A stretch of 64,000 nt of DNA from positions 13,156,906 through 13,220,905 of the forward strand of contig CM055113.1 in assembly GCA_029204225.1 (NCBI GenBank), given 5' to 3'. This DNA comes from Diphasiastrum complanatum (Eukaryota > Streptophyta > Lycopodiopsida > Lycopodiales > Lycopodiaceae). The translations under genes were made by a program, and so were the position numbers. The notes beneath the pieces were generated by a model that worked only from the letters and a program-made list of their open reading frames with translations, did no database searches and was not told the origin of the DNA. Within the stretch, counting starts at the first letter, position 1, and the number at the start of each line of letters is the position of its first letter. This document shows, in pieces, positions 21,967 through 33,235 of the stretch.

Positions 21967-22460
21967 AAGATTCAACTAGTTTCATCACATTTTGCAATAT
22001 TTCCATATTTGGGCCAAAACTTGTTTTAGAATTAGAGGTTGACTTTTCAAAGTTCATTAGTCTAAATTTCATTTGAATAAACACTTTTTTAAAGTGTGGG
22101 AAAGATAGAATGCGAGTTTGAGTAGATTCAATTTGAATAAGTTGGGTACATTGGTTCTCTTGGGTTCTACTATCCATTGGTGCACTATCTTGGTGATTGC
22201 TTGCAATTCTATGTGTAGAATGATCTATATTTGTTATTTTTGGATCCACACGTGTGAAATATAGTAGCTTGATGGTTTTGTATGGACAGCAACAGTACAT
22301 AATTATTTCATTCAAGTTTGATCAAGTTCTATTAGTGTTTGTATCTCAAATTGTGTGTAGATGCTGATTTTTCTACATTGGTGAAATTGATAGTGTATTT
22401 CTCTTTCTAACCAAAGATCATTCAAGTAGATTGGATCTTAAGGATCTGAAATCTTTCACA
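21962..22460 (+). repeat. 3' LTR of copia B (internal deletion)
   Basis: 499 bp, collinear with 16613-17237. It lacks about 145 bp between 'gggtacattg' and 'gttctcttgg', including the TATA-like box of the 5' LTR. It has about 20 extra bases near 22380. A full palindrome CACACGTGTG lies at 22247-22256. Confidence 0.9.
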
Positions 22461-22465
22461 GAGGA

Positions 22466-22924
22466 CAAGCTTGAAAGCAATGTCATGATTGCGTCTTGAT
22501 TGTCTATGACTGATCCGACAACTGCCATTTGTTGCAAAAGATTCTTAAACTAGTTAATGTGATTCTGAAGTGAATCACCAACAGACATCTTGAATGTGAA
22601 TAATTTCCTTCGTAAATGTAACTTAGTAGCTACATCCCTCATCTCATATAGTGATTTCAGGATATCCCAAACGTCTCTTGACGTTTTAGCTTCAGCTATG
22701 TGTCCAATCTGTGTATTTGATATATTGAGGATAATAAGCGCGAAAGCTTTACCGTTCTTCAATTTTCACTTTGAGTCGTCGTCTTCAAGTTTTACTTCTG
22801 TACCTGTAACAACATCTCATAATTCGCTGGTGATTAGCAAGGTCTTCATCTTAAATGTTCACAAATGATAATTGGATTCATTCAGCTTGTCTGCGATAAG
22901 ATCGACTTTACTTTGAGAATCCAT
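22466..22924 (-). pseudogene. Copia A gag, N-terminal part
   Basis: On minus, Met at 22924 begins 'MDSQSKVDLIADKLNESNYH', then a TGA where the family has Trp. The frame continues with 'KMKTLLITSEL', 'GKAFALIILNISNTQIGHI', 'VWDILKSLYEMRDVATKLHL' and 'FKMSVGDSLQNHIN'. This is a UBN2-type copia gag, collinear with copia C at 47500-47900. It ends at the target duplication of copia B with 'DNQDAIMTLLSSLSS', and the next residues are encoded at 16607 leftwards. Confidence 0.85.
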
Positions 22925-23065
22925 CTAGAACTTACCTTATTGATTGTATCGATGACGCTAAGATGTAGTAATCTCAACAATAAAAAACCAATTTTCTGAT
23001 ACTGAAAGGTTGGAAAGAACTGAAGAGTTTGATATCAATTTAATATCGTGAAAGATATCAAGTAT

Positions 23066-23089
23066 TAGAGCTTTTGCTCTAATATCATG
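23066..23089 (-). other. Leader hairpin of copia A
   Basis: Perfect 9-bp stem: TATTAGAGC, four-base loop, GCTCTAATA. The homologous site of copia C (about 47346-47364) has TAAGAGC-GCAA-GCTCTTA, where both arms changed together. It lies between primer site and gag start. Confidence 0.6.
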
Positions 23090-23116
23090 TAAAAATCAGA
23101 TGAAAAGTAGTGACAT

Positions 23117-23129
23117 AGCTCTGATACCA
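23117..23129 (-). other. Primer binding site of copia A
   Basis: AGCTCTGATACCA on plus (TGGTATCAGAGCT on minus), next to a TGTCAAAAATTGG sequence that should be the LTR edge at 23130. Confidence 0.8.
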
Positions 23130-24261
23130 TGTCAAAAATTGGTTAGATAATCGTAGCGGAAACTTCCTACTTCCAGTGCATGACTACGCCTATTAAAATT
23201 GAACAAAACAGTAGTAATGGGAATCACGTTCAATCTTTAGCAACTAACTTAAAATCCCCAGATACTAAGTGATTACATAGCCAAATATGAAGTATTGAAT
23301 TCTCAGACAATTTTTATCAGTTACAAAGAAAATGTAGAGATGCACGCAATCTAACATATATTGAACGCAACAAAGGATAGTAGTATTGATTTTGGAAAAA
23401 AAAAAATCAGATGCCAATGAGCGCAAAACAATAGTAGATAGAAACCGCGCACTCAAAGTTGTCTCTAAGTAATTGCGGATAAGTCTGATAATAAGCAACT
23501 ATGTTGATAAGCAATAGCACAATAGAAACTCTAAAATTTAACTCTAAAAGACTGAGCTAGAATGCATAAGAGAGTTCAAGCTTGAAAGCTTGATAAAGAG
23601 CTAACTTGCAATACTTGCTAACTTGAAACTGTATGAATATGATCAACTATGTATACTAAATTAGGTCGTCAATTGCGATTGCCAGTTGGCTGGTATCTGT
23701 TGGCATCCATCCGGTACCTTGTCATTGATTGCTGAGAAGCGGTGAAATTGACCATAAATGTTCTATTTGCATAAATGAACCAAAATTGTAGTTCTGCAGA
23801 AATGAACTAAGACAGCCACAGGCGACACTGTCACAAAAAAATGACAGTGTCGGGATTTTGCGAAAAAGGAAATAGTGCCTTTAAATCTCATTTAGGGTTG
23901 CCCTATACTTTGCCAGAGTCATTTCCTTAGCATTTGAGACACTTTGGAAAAAGTGAAAAATGTGACCATTCTGTCAGGTGAAAATGCACCTTTGCATATT
24001 TGCTCGCAAATTCTGACAGGCAAAAATTGTGAAAAGCCACACTGCATTTTTACACGAGATTTCTGATAGGCTACAGCTTCGCAAAAAGTGAAAAGCCCAA
24101 AGTGAGAGAGAAAAGCGACACTGTGGCAAAACTCCGTGTATTCCTATAGACTATGTAAAAACACTTGTAAAATTGCAGACTGTAAAAACACGAGAAAGTC
24201 CACAGAACTGGATAAACAATGGATGAAGATTAAAACCGATTATTTGGCTAGTAATAAGGAG
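23130..24261 (-). repeat. Probable 5' LTR of copia A and unassigned sequence
   Basis: The LTR should begin here and run right for several hundred bases, but no second LTR copy is present to fix its end. A perfect 10-bp inverted repeat GACACTGTCA/TGACAGTGTC lies at 23824-23851. No protein is visible in the rest. Confidence 0.4.
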
Positions 24262-24546
24262 AATAATCCAACAACTTCCACCACTTGTACAGCCTTTTGT
24301 GCCTCCATTCGAATCTTTGGTGACAAATCAGCCACGAGTCTTTTAGAAGACTATTATAGAGCATCTTCACTCTTATTCTTTCGGTCAACTTATTAATGAT
24401 TCACCTTCTGATATAGTTCGAGGTCGTCTTCTTTCTTGTGCTGGTCCAGGTGCAGGGGCTTGGCTGGTTGCACGTCGAGTTCTTCCACTATTGCGACTCA
24501 ACAATGACTTGTTTATAACTGCCCTTCGAACCAGGTTGGGACTTCC
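24262..24546 (+). pseudogene. Non-LTR reverse transcriptase C-terminal scrap
   Basis: A plus frame reads 'SYSFGQLINDSPSDIVRGRL', 'LSCAGPGAGAWLVARRVLP' and 'FITALRTRLGLPVA'. The order 'SCAGPGAGAWL...ALRxRLGLP' is a recurrent C-terminal signature of non-LTR reverse-transcriptase-like proteins found in plants, algae and oomycetes (recognised from memory of the family). An in-frame TAG is upstream, and the frame is cut at 24547 by the LTR of the non-autonomous element. Sequence right of that element does not continue it. Confidence 0.5.
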
Positions 24547-25786
24547 TGTAGCTAAAGCATCCCAAAGGGAGCCGGGAACCACGACTTAGCTTCTCAGCAT
24601 TCAACTCTTGCCATCCAAACCCACTTGACATACAAGCAGCTAACTCGCCAACAACAATCAGACTTAACCAACTTGAAGTTCCAAAAACCAACATTGAGAT
24701 CCAACCTGGCGCCATGCCAGATCGAGGGTCCCGATGTGGGTGACTTCCCTCCAAGCAAGCTGCCCGACATACATCAAACTTAACCAACTCGAAGCTTCGT
24801 TACAAACGAGTAACATCCATTCCAAGCAAGCGGTCTGACTTACATCAGACTTAACCAACTGAAAGCTTCGTCACGAGCGCTGGAAGCCAACCTGGCGCCA
24901 CGCCAGACTGGACAGCCATAAACAGGTAACTTCCACCCAAGCAAGCCATCCAACTCAGCCAATAGATTAGAGCCCGTTCTCCAAGAGCTTAACCCATTCA
25001 AGTTCATGCAAGGAACACTCAGAACCACAAGCTGCGACAAATATGGAGACAACCAGTTCCTGGACCAAATGGTCCCGACAGCATACTGCTAGTGCCACGG
25101 ACCGAATGGTCCCAACGGCATACCGTTGCGTCCTGGGATACGACCCTCAACTATGTGCCAAGTTAAAAATTTTGAAAGCGCCCTTACAACTGGCGCTTTT
25201 ACTGAACACTGAAACCTAGAAGGTAATCAGAGTCAGTTTGAGGAAAATCCCACTTTATTGATAAATCTGAGAAGGTTACATTTCAAGTGTGTGACCGACC
25301 CTAGTCTCTGGGGCGCTAGCATGCCAAGGCGAGAGCCATGACAACATTCCAGCAAGGGAGGATGAGACTTGGTTGGAGCTCGCCCTGAGTCGCAACCTGC
25401 ACTCCCCTATAGTGTTGGTGTGATTCGGCACTCCCCTCATACCAAGCACTCTACCCACGCTGGTAAAGCACTTTTTTCTCTCTCTAGGATTTTCTCTTTC
25501 TAGATAGTCATTTTCTCTCTCTAGATTTTATTGATCCCCAGGCTTCCTTTAATCATGCCTAGATCGTGTGAGGTGATTGCACATCGATCTGAGCTCTCTG
25601 GACTCCGCTAGAACTGATCAAAGATTTTCAGCAATAGGAACTTGGCGCCGGCTGGATTCTGGTCACAGTGGCGCCGGGAGTGGCGCTGACGCCATTGGCG
25701 CCGGGAGCAGCAGGGGCGCTGCTGGCACCGGGGACATAGCTGGCGCCGATGGCGCCGAAAGTAAAGCTTGTAAAGGTAGCTTTACA
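24547..25786 (-). repeat. LTR of non-autonomous element, copy 2
   Basis: 1240 bp, TGTAGC...TTTACA on plus, matching 7958-9171. The GGCGCC cluster at about 25645-25762 has more intact palindromes than copy 1, where several GGCGCC read GGCACC. Confidence 0.85.
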
Positions 25787-27115
25787 CCATCCACCCCACC
25801 TTTATAAAATTTGATGTCCTCATCAGATGTCAGATTAATATAAAGGTGTCTCCCAATTAAAATAACTATACATTTAAGCTACTTGGCACAGTACTCAATT
25901 TACTGGCCACTTTTTATTAACATTGAAGCTGGCACACCACAAGTCGGAGGCTCAGCTCTTTGTATTGAGAGATTACATAACTTGAAAATATATCTTTGTC
26001 TGGGAAAAGCGTAGATTTGATATCGCTTTCATAAAACCCAAAAACCTTATTAACTGGTGACAGAGGCCTTTCTTTGAAATGTCCGCCCTTGTCGCTTCTG
26101 ACTTTCGACTTTGGAACTCCTTTGAGCTCCTGATTTGTCCTTGATGCACTTTGTGTTGAGCTCCCTGAGCACCAGATTTGTTCAGTTCCGCACAGGTATC
26201 AAGGCTCCCTGAGCCAAGGGATTTATCGTTTGATTGCCCACTTTATGGTCCACTCCGTGCCTTGTTGCTTCTGCACCTTGATTTCTCTCCTTGTCCCACC
26301 CTGATCTTGATACTTTTCCATATTGGCTCTTTAAGGTAGGCAAAGATTGAGTACTCCGCAATGCACCTCTCACTTAGCTTGAAGTAGCTCTTTGAATCAG
26401 TCCAAATGTAACCATTGATCTCGTGGAAAGCCAAAGGGTCGCACCAGTTTGATCCGCATCCGAACTATCTCTTCACGTTTGTTTGAAGCACCATGTCCGT
26501 CTCACAAAACTTGACTTTCACAATTCCATCACTGGTCAGTTGCCTCACAGTCAAAACAAGAAGTGTACATTGAGCTTGGCTTCAAGTAGCTCTCTTTGAA
26601 TCGGACACATGCACTCAGAGTTTGCACTAGTCCGATCTCAACGCGAACTATCCCTTAGCGTCCGTTCGAAATACCAAGTCTCTCATGCAAGACTCAACTT
26701 TCACAGTTCCTTCATTGATCAGCTGTCTTACACGTAACACAAACCAGCGTACTCATATGTTTCCTCATCATTGCTAGTCCAGAAAAAGCCTATAAGAAAC
26801 TTTCCTTTCCACAACAAAAACTTGTCAACTTATTAGGTCCAAAGTTCGCCAGTCTCCTCGTGTGAGTATGGCTAGGTCACCTTGAATTTGCCCCCATTTG
26901 ATCAACTTTCATTCAAAATTTGCCCCAAGAGAGAGGTGTGGGTGATAATTCCCCTCCACTTATAAAATCAGCTGATCGGACTTAGAGTAGAGTTCTTCGG
27001 ACAGAAAGCCTTTCCAACACTTTGCTTCCCATCTGCTAGGATTATGGCTCGATCCAACTTGTTGCCAATCTCTGAAGAGGATCCTAGTCTTTCCCCTTTG
27101 AGGAAAAACCCTACT

Positions 27116-27615
27116 GATACTGGATATCACCCATGCTCAGTGAGTTTCAGTTCCGAAGGTGGCCGTCCCAAAATGAAGACCAACTGCTCCATAGAAGATC
27201 TCCCCTGAAATTGCCCTTTCCAACTTTTGACTTTCTGCTTGCGTCTAGTGGGCGTTGTCGCAAATGAAACTAACCCAAGAAACAGGCTAGCCATCCATCC
27301 TTTGCAAACATTGAGTCGTTTCGTTGCCGTTCACATGCAAGTACTTGAACTGCAAATCTGCCCCACAGATTCTGGATATCACCCATGCTTAGTGAGTTTG
27401 AGTTCCGAAGGTGGCCGTCCCAAAATGAAGGCCAACTGCTCCACAGAAGATCTCCCCTGAAATTGCCCTTTCCAACTTTTGACTTCCTGCTTGCGTCTGG
27501 TGGGCGTTGTCGCAAATGAAACTAACCCAAGAAATAGGCTAGTCATCCATCCTTTGCAAACATTGAGTCGTTTCGTTGCCGTTCACGTGCGAGTACTTGA
27601 ACTACAAATCCGCCC
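27116..27615. repeat. Internal tandem duplication, two units of about 250 bp
   Basis: The segment starting 'ggatatcacccatgct' at about 27120 recurs at about 27373 and both continue through 'gaagatctcccctgaaattg' and 'ttgagtcgtttcgttgccg'. The equivalent of copy 1 (about 10518-10765) is single. Confidence 0.8.
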
Positions 27616-28366
27616 CGTAGATTCTGTAGTCCTCTTTGTTTGATGGTATCAGCCTTCAAAAGAAAAGGTTCCTTCTCGAGCCATCAGCTCCTTGTATCAC
27701 AAGCAATCATGCAAACCAGGCAAAGCACGATTACTAAGACTCACCACGAATACATACAAGATAGACACTCAGGCAGGTTTACTAACAAGTAACAAAGACA
27801 AGGTCCCCCTTTGAGATGGTCCTGCCAACGGACCTTTGTCTGGCCGCGCCCATACAAATCGATCACGGAATCAGCCCACATAGGACACCCCTCCAACTAT
27901 CCGTGCTTTCACCATTCAGCAGCACATTGCCTCAGTCACACCCCACCACTTTTTGGTCGATAGCCCTTATAGCTAAACGATCGGCAGCTATCCCGCACCG
28001 GCAGCTAACCACCCGTGCTTTACACCCGAATTCGAGCAGCATCTCTGTATCAATGGTTAACCCGTACAGTTCGAATATGTCGCCCAGCACCCCACAAGGC
28101 ACAGACCGTGCTTACACCAACCTAATGGCAGCACACTGCCTCATCTGTCGTACGTGCAGACAGCACCAGGCCCGAACCGCGAGAACTGACCGTGCTTACT
28201 CCTCAAGGGCATCACTTTGACTCATCAAGTCCCCCGTTCTGCCGACCACCCCGACCGTGGACGCACTCATGCTTACACTGTGGGCAGCACCTTGCACAAC
28301 AGTTGTCTTGATGAACCCCAAACCGTGGCCATTTCCGTGAGATCCGCATAGCTGACCGGCCACTCG

Positions 28367-28378
28367 GCTCTGATACCA
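28367..28378 (-). other. Primer binding site of non-autonomous element, copy 2
   Basis: GCTCTGATACCA on plus is TGGTATCAGAGC on minus, the canonical Met-tRNA primer site. It is two bases from the remnant TGTA of the lost LTR. Confidence 0.85.
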
Positions 28379-28539
28379 CATGTAGAGATATTCAGAGACT
28401 TTCTCAGCTGCCTTCTCCTAATTCTACGTACAGGACTTTGGCAAGTACTATATCATCTCAGGATTTATCCCCTTGGTAAACTCAGGTTCTCTGTGTAAAC
28501 CGATGCTTCGATGTCGAGCCCACTAATTTGTCGGTCGTT

Positions 28540-28850
28540 CGGAGGTGTAGCTTGGAAGCTAGGTCTCACACATCGTGTGGGCTCAGGATGTCCCAGACTT
28601 CCTTTGAGGTATGAGCTTTGGACACATGGCTTATTTATGTGTCTGAGATGTTGAGGATGATCAGCATGAAGGCCTTGCCATCCTTCAGCTTCTATCGAGA
28701 GATTGCAGCATCATTTGGGTCAGGCTTTGCCTCTTCACCTATCAAAACATCATACAACTCTATAGCCGTTTGCACGATTTTCATCTTAAAATTCCACAAA
28801 TGGTAGCTAGATCCATGAAGGTTGTCCACGATGTCGTTGGAAGTAGATCA
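28540..28850 (-). pseudogene. Copia F gag fragment
   Basis: The minus strand reads 'DNLHGSSYHLWNFKMKIVQT', then 'KLKDGKAFMLIILNISDT' and 'SKEVWDIL', the N-terminal half of a copia gag like copia A and C. It has stops and a deletion before the 'SLYE' segment. No protease, pol or LTR of its own is recognisable next to it. The sequence 28381-28540 vaguely resembles the presumed LTR of copia E near 35.9 kb. Confidence 0.65.
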
Positions 28851-29076
28851 TGGTTGCTGCAGTTATTGTTAGTATACAGTCGTGAAGCAAGAGCATGGAG
28901 CAGTCTAGCGTGAAGACCGCTCTGACCACTTCTTAAGTTACATGTAGTTTTTTTAACTAGAAAAGCAAAAGGAAAGGATTTTGTTTTAAACATTAATATT
29001 TTAGAAACAAGACACTCATACTTTTTTGAAGAATATAATTACATTATCACTTTGTTCTAATTACTAAAAGTTTATT

Positions 29077-30022
29077 TTTTATTACAAACATCTATCAAAC
29101 AATGAGAATACACAAATTCTTGCTTTTAAATTAATGCTAATGTTTATCTAATGTTGTTTGAAAATCAAAATAGTTTTTTCTCAAAACCCACATCAAATGA
29201 TTGATCACATAATTTGACAATCTATCAAGTTCCTTAAGAAGCCACATACAATAAACACATTGTCATTAAAAAGCATTTAATAAAACACAATGTAATTGCA
29301 AAGCTTTTCTGTACACCAAAGTAAACCTCAAAAAAATAACATTTTGGGATTAATAACATACCTCATGTATGTGCTTTTGAATGCCCTTTCTTCTCAAGAA
29401 AACATACATAGTAATCAATAGAAAACAAGTCATTCACCATCCCTTTATTTCAAAAAATCATTTTTCTATTCTTCAAATTAATAATCAAAAATAAATTCTT
29501 AAACATCCAACTAACAATCATTCAATCAAGATTAAAATCTAATTAAGAATTACAAACATTTATCAAATAATGAGCATACACAATTCATTGCTTTTAAATT
29601 AATGCTAATGTTTATCTAATGTTGTTTTAAGATCAATATAGTTTTTTTCTCAAAGCCAACATCAAATGGAAGATCACATAATTTAACAATCTATCCAATT
29701 CTTTAAGAATCCACATACAATAAACATATTAAGTCATTAAAAAATATTCAATAAAATACAATGTAATTGCAAAGCTTTTCTATACACCAAAGTAAACCTC
29801 AAAAAAATAACATTTTGGGATTAATAACATACCTCATGTATTTGCTTTTCAATGCCCTTTCTTCTCAAAGAAACATACATACTAATCAATAAAAAACAAG
29901 TCATTTACCATCCTTTCATTTCAAAAAACTCATTTTTCAATTCTTCAAGTTAATTAATCAAAAGCAAATTGTTCAACATCCAACTAACAATTATCCAATC
30001 AAGATTAAAATCTAATCAAGAA
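29077..30022. repeat. Tandem duplication, two units of about 475 bp
   Basis: Unit 1 (29077-29553) and unit 2 (29554-30022) both run from 'ttacaaacat' through 'taatgctaatgtttatctaa' and 'aaagtaaacctcaaaaaaat' to 'aagattaaaatctaat'. They differ by scattered substitutions. Very AT-rich and non-coding. Confidence 0.85.
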
Positions 30023-31130
30023 TCTAGTCTAATAGACACATTTATCACCTAATATAATTCTCTCAATGGTCATCACCAGAAATTTGGTGGCATAGCACTA
30101 CTACACATGGTAGAGCCACGTGCCCTTGCCCCACATTCCCCACAAAATTTGCCCCAATGAGCCATAAATGGGCCACATCTTATGTGCATGGCAAAATGTG
30201 TGGCCAAATGCCCATATTTGTAGTTGTTCTTAGTAGCTAAAAAATCATTATTTATTATTTGAGTATCAATATTGTTTAGATTGATTATTGAATTCATATT
30301 TCCTAGCCACATTTAGATGTCAACAATAAAAAAAATTTGTAAGCATGGAGGGTTTTTAGCCATAGCGGGCATAGAAATATTTGGCAATGTCAAATACCTT
30401 CAGTGACAACCAAGTGTATTAAAATTAAAATTAAATACCTTCACAACATAGATAAATACTCTATTTTCCATCAAACTCCATAAAATTAGGACTGCATGGA
30501 TGTAGTTGTGGAAATATTTTTTTTTGGGGAAAAGGGGGAGGAGAGATTATTGTGTTGAGACCCTTTTGCCATGTATTGCTGATTTTGGCTTCTTTTTACA
30601 ACTTTTGGGTCAAGCCCATGAATGTGACCTTTTAAAAAATTTACTAAAACTGCCAATGTTTTCAAATTTTGGTAATTATGAGGTGCAGTCAATTTACAAA
30701 AAAAAAAAACTACAAGTTGACAATGCATTGTCAAAGTAGTGTGCTTGTGTCCATTCTCATGACCTCTTATTTTTTACAACCTTTGGGTCAACCATATGAA
30801 TGGAAGGTGTGCATTTTTAACAATTTATTGAAATCATTTATGTTTCAAAAAATTGCTAGTGATGCATCTGAAAAAAAATCTAAAAGCTGATGATGCATAA
30901 TTGAAACAAAGTAGTGTATGTGTCCATTCTTGCTCCTTCTAGAACTTATCTTGATGTAAAGGACCCCTTTGACGTGTGTTCTTGTAATACTTTCATTTGT
31001 GGAAAGAGCAATAATGGCTTGAGTTCATAAAGGTTTAAAATTGAAGTGCTCCCATAAATTGTTCATGAATCATAAAATATGCCATCAAAAAGAGGTCATA
31101 TTCACATAGTAATATATGGTCCCCACTGGG

Positions 31131-31189
<59 letters not shown>

Positions 31190-31426
31190 GTGGTCCCCAC
31201 ACTTGGGGAGAGAGATGAGAGAAAGAGACAAGTCACGCCTGCCCCCCACACAAGCACACACATCAAGAGAATTTGCTAAATTCATGTGTATGTCTATATA
31301 TATATACATACATACATATATATATATTCATGCATGAATTGCTACTTAGAAGGATTGCTTGTGGCACTAAAAATGGCCTTGCTATAGGTTGCATGGCAAG
31401 GGTCTTGAAAGAAAAAAATTGTTGCA
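30023..31426. other. AT-rich spacer with short repeats
   Basis: No gene recognised. A segment at about 30590-30750 with 'tttttacaac..ttgggtca' is repeated at about 30770-30930. A 54-bp (GA)27 tract lies at 31133-31186, and a TA/CATA-rich stretch at about 31295-31326. The ORFs crossing the GA tract are artefacts. Confidence 0.6.
31133..31186. repeat. (GA)27 microsatellite
   Basis: Uninterrupted GA dinucleotide run of 54 bp, flanked on both sides by 'ggtccccac'-type sequence. Confidence 0.95.
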
Positions 31427-31834
31427 TTGTGGCTAGTGGTTTGTGGTAGTTACTTTTCTTGGTTTAGTAAGAAGCAAAGTACAATTGCTCTATCCACCAC
31501 AAAAGCAGAGTATAAGGCAATGTGTAGTGCAGCACATGAAGCTATATGGTTGAGACAAATCTTGGAAGAAGTTGGCATGAAGCAGAAAAATCCCATGACA
31601 TTACATAGCGACAATCAGAGTGGCATTCAACTAGCAAAGAATCCAGTGTTGCATGCGAGAACTAAACACATTGAGATTCAATATCACTTTATACGTGAGA
31701 GGCTGTTGATTCGTGAAATTCATGTTGTTCATTGTAGCACAGAAGAACAACTAGCTGATATTTTCACTAAGCCACTTGTTGGAGAAAAGTTTCATAAGTT
31801 TAGATCAAAGCTTTATGTACTTAAAGTTTGTTGA
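31427..31834 (+). pseudogene. Copia D RNase H remnant
   Basis: This reads the copia RNase H: 'SWFSKKQSTIALSTTKAEYK', 'LHSDNQSGIQLAKNP', 'HARTKHIEIQYHFIRERL' and 'LADIFTKPLVGEKF'. It ends 'LYVLKVC'. A polypurine tract AGGGAGAGAG follows at 31881-31890. RT and everything upstream are absent, so only the 3' end of the element remains. Confidence 0.85.
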
Positions 31835-31890
31835 ATTTAAAGGTATGTATATGACTGTATAAAAAGTAGACTCTACTTTAAGGGAGAGAG

Positions 31891-32172
31891 TTAGAATTAA
31901 AGTAGAATCACTGTGCTATTGTACTGTGGGTCCTATCAATTGATAAGGATCAGTTGGCCTCACCACGAGGCAAGTCGACGGGACACGCGTCCCGCCAACG
32001 GCAACCTGGGTCATGCATGGGTTGCCTAAGTGAACAACTATATGTACAGTGTAATTTCAATTTGAGAAATACAGTTGCCATGTGAGCTTGCGGTGGAGAG
32101 TGTTTTCTGTCTGTGTTACTATGTAGCATGATCTGTGTTCTTGTTCGAAGCAAAATCTAAGTCTATACACCT
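31891..32172 (+). repeat. Probable 3' LTR of copia D
   Basis: It follows the polypurine tract directly and ends where copia E protein sequence begins. No partner LTR is in the window, so the limits are approximate. Confidence 0.45.
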
Positions 32173-33211
32173 TACAGTACCCAAAAATATGTTCACCTTG
32201 GTGACAATAGCACACAAGCTATTAAAGGTGAAGGCACTATAAGATTAAGCTTTGCTAATGATCAGTCTAAGCTACTCTTTGGAGTCCTTTATGTACCAAA
32301 TTTATCTACGAATCTGCTCTCTGTAAGTAGAATCACAGATCTAGGACATAGAGTAGAATTTGAATGTGATCAGTGTAAAGTGGTTGATAGGACAGGCAAG
32401 ATCCTAGCACTTGAAAAGAGACATGATACTTGTACAAATTAAGTCATTGCTTTTCTGCCTCTAGTCAGGCTCTGAGTACTTCTATTCATTCAAATAAAGG
32501 TTTACTTTGGCATTATAGACTTGGTCATTTAAATCATACTATTGTACAACGAATGTCTAGACAATCTATTGTTCTTGATCTCGACTATCCTCGCAAAAAA
32601 ATCGAGTTACTTGTCTATCAAGACTGTCTAGTTGGTAAACAGACTAGGAAACCATTTAAATAAAGCTATCAGCACATTGCTAGAGGATTGCTAGAGATAT
32701 CTGTGGTCTGATGAAAAATCGTTTGCTGAAGGATGCCAAGTATTTTATAACCTTTATTGATGAATTTTCCAGAAGGACCATGGTGTATTTTATAAAGAAG
32801 AAATCAGAAGCCTTCAACTGCTTCAAAATCTTCAAGGAGCGTGCATAGAAGGAGACTAGAAGGACAATCAAGGCCCTCAGGTCAGACAATGGTGGAGAAT
32901 ATATCTCTATCGAGTTTAAGGAGTACTGCCAAAGCCAAGGCATTGAGCAGCAATTCATCACTCCTTACAATCCTCAATCTAATGGCTTAGCCAAGAAGGA
33001 AGAACCGTACCCTGGTTGGATATGCCAAATGTATGCTATCGCATGCATCGTTGCCCAAGAGATTTGGGCTGAAGCTGTCTCCACTGCAGCTTACATCCAG
33101 AACAGATGTTCGACCAAGGCCCTCTCAGGCAAGACACCCCACGAGGTGTGGACAGGCTCTAAGCCTTCTTTGAAAAACCTAATGGTGTTTGGCTGCATTG
33201 CCTATGCGTAG
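32173..33211 (+). pseudogene. Copia E protease end and integrase
   Basis: Protease tail 'VLYVPNLSTNLLSVSRITDL' is followed, after a frame change at 32440, by the integrase zinc domain 'HYRLGHLNHTIVQRMSRQSI'. 'FITFIDEFSRRTMVYFIKKK' and 'RSDNGGEYISIEFKEYC' carry the two Asp. 'PQSNGLAKKEEPYP' lies where the catalytic Glu (AERKN) should be and it appears lost. The C-terminal 'GSKPSLKNLMVFGCIAYA' stops at 33211. Confidence 0.85.
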
Positions 33212-33235
33212 ATCCCAAAAGACACAAGGAAGAAA

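Larger units (their letters stand above)
16613..22460 (+). mobile_element. Copia element B (TSD GAGGA)
   Basis: A plus-strand Ty1/copia element of 5848 bp, flanked by GAGGA at 16608-16612 and 22461-22465. LTRs start TGTGAAAGATT and end TCTTTCACA (16613-17237 and 21962-22460). Primer site TGGTATCAGAGCT is at 17238-17250 and polypurine tract GTTGAAGAGGGAG at 21949-21961. Gag, protease, integrase, the first edge of RT, and RNase H are recognisable, but RT between about 20400 and 21375 is replaced by other sequence. Frameshifts at about 18470, 19365-19440 and 19890 make it defective, and it is younger than copia A. Confidence 0.92.
14480..23700 (-). mobile_element. Copia element A, split by copia B
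   Basis: A minus-strand Ty1/copia element. From right to left: a putative LTR (from 23130), reversed primer site 23117-23129, leader with hairpin, gag from 22924 to 22466, then copia B (16613-22460), then the rest of gag, protease, integrase and an RT remnant to about 14480. Removing copia B and one GAGGA restores gag continuity within a codon. The front half of RT is deleted: integrase tail joins RT 'FCLGIQIHRDR' directly at about 14780. RNase H and the 3' LTR are not found at the left, so the element is truncated there. The right LTR limit is uncertain. Confidence 0.8.
24547..28380 (-). mobile_element. Non-autonomous LTR element, copy 2
   Basis: A second minus-strand copy of the element at 7958-12221. 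It has an LTR 24547-25786, internal sequence 25787-28366, reversed primer site 28367-28378 and leader hairpins in 27900-28300. Only TGTA of the upstream LTR remains at 28381; the sequence then changes to unrelated DNA, so that LTR is lost. A tandem duplication of about 250 bp inside (27116-27615) is absent from copy 1. The ORFs on both strands are not conserved between copies, so I read the element as non-coding. Confidence 0.8.

Noticed and set aside
23066-23089. Intrinsic terminator (hairpin followed by T-rich sequence)
   Set aside because: Eukaryotic context and position between primer site and gag make a retroelement leader structure the better reading.
31079-31337. Arg-Glu-rich ORFs on plus and Leu-Ser-rich ORF on minus
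   Set aside because: They are translations of the (GA)27 microsatellite and have no start, domain or conservation to support a protein.
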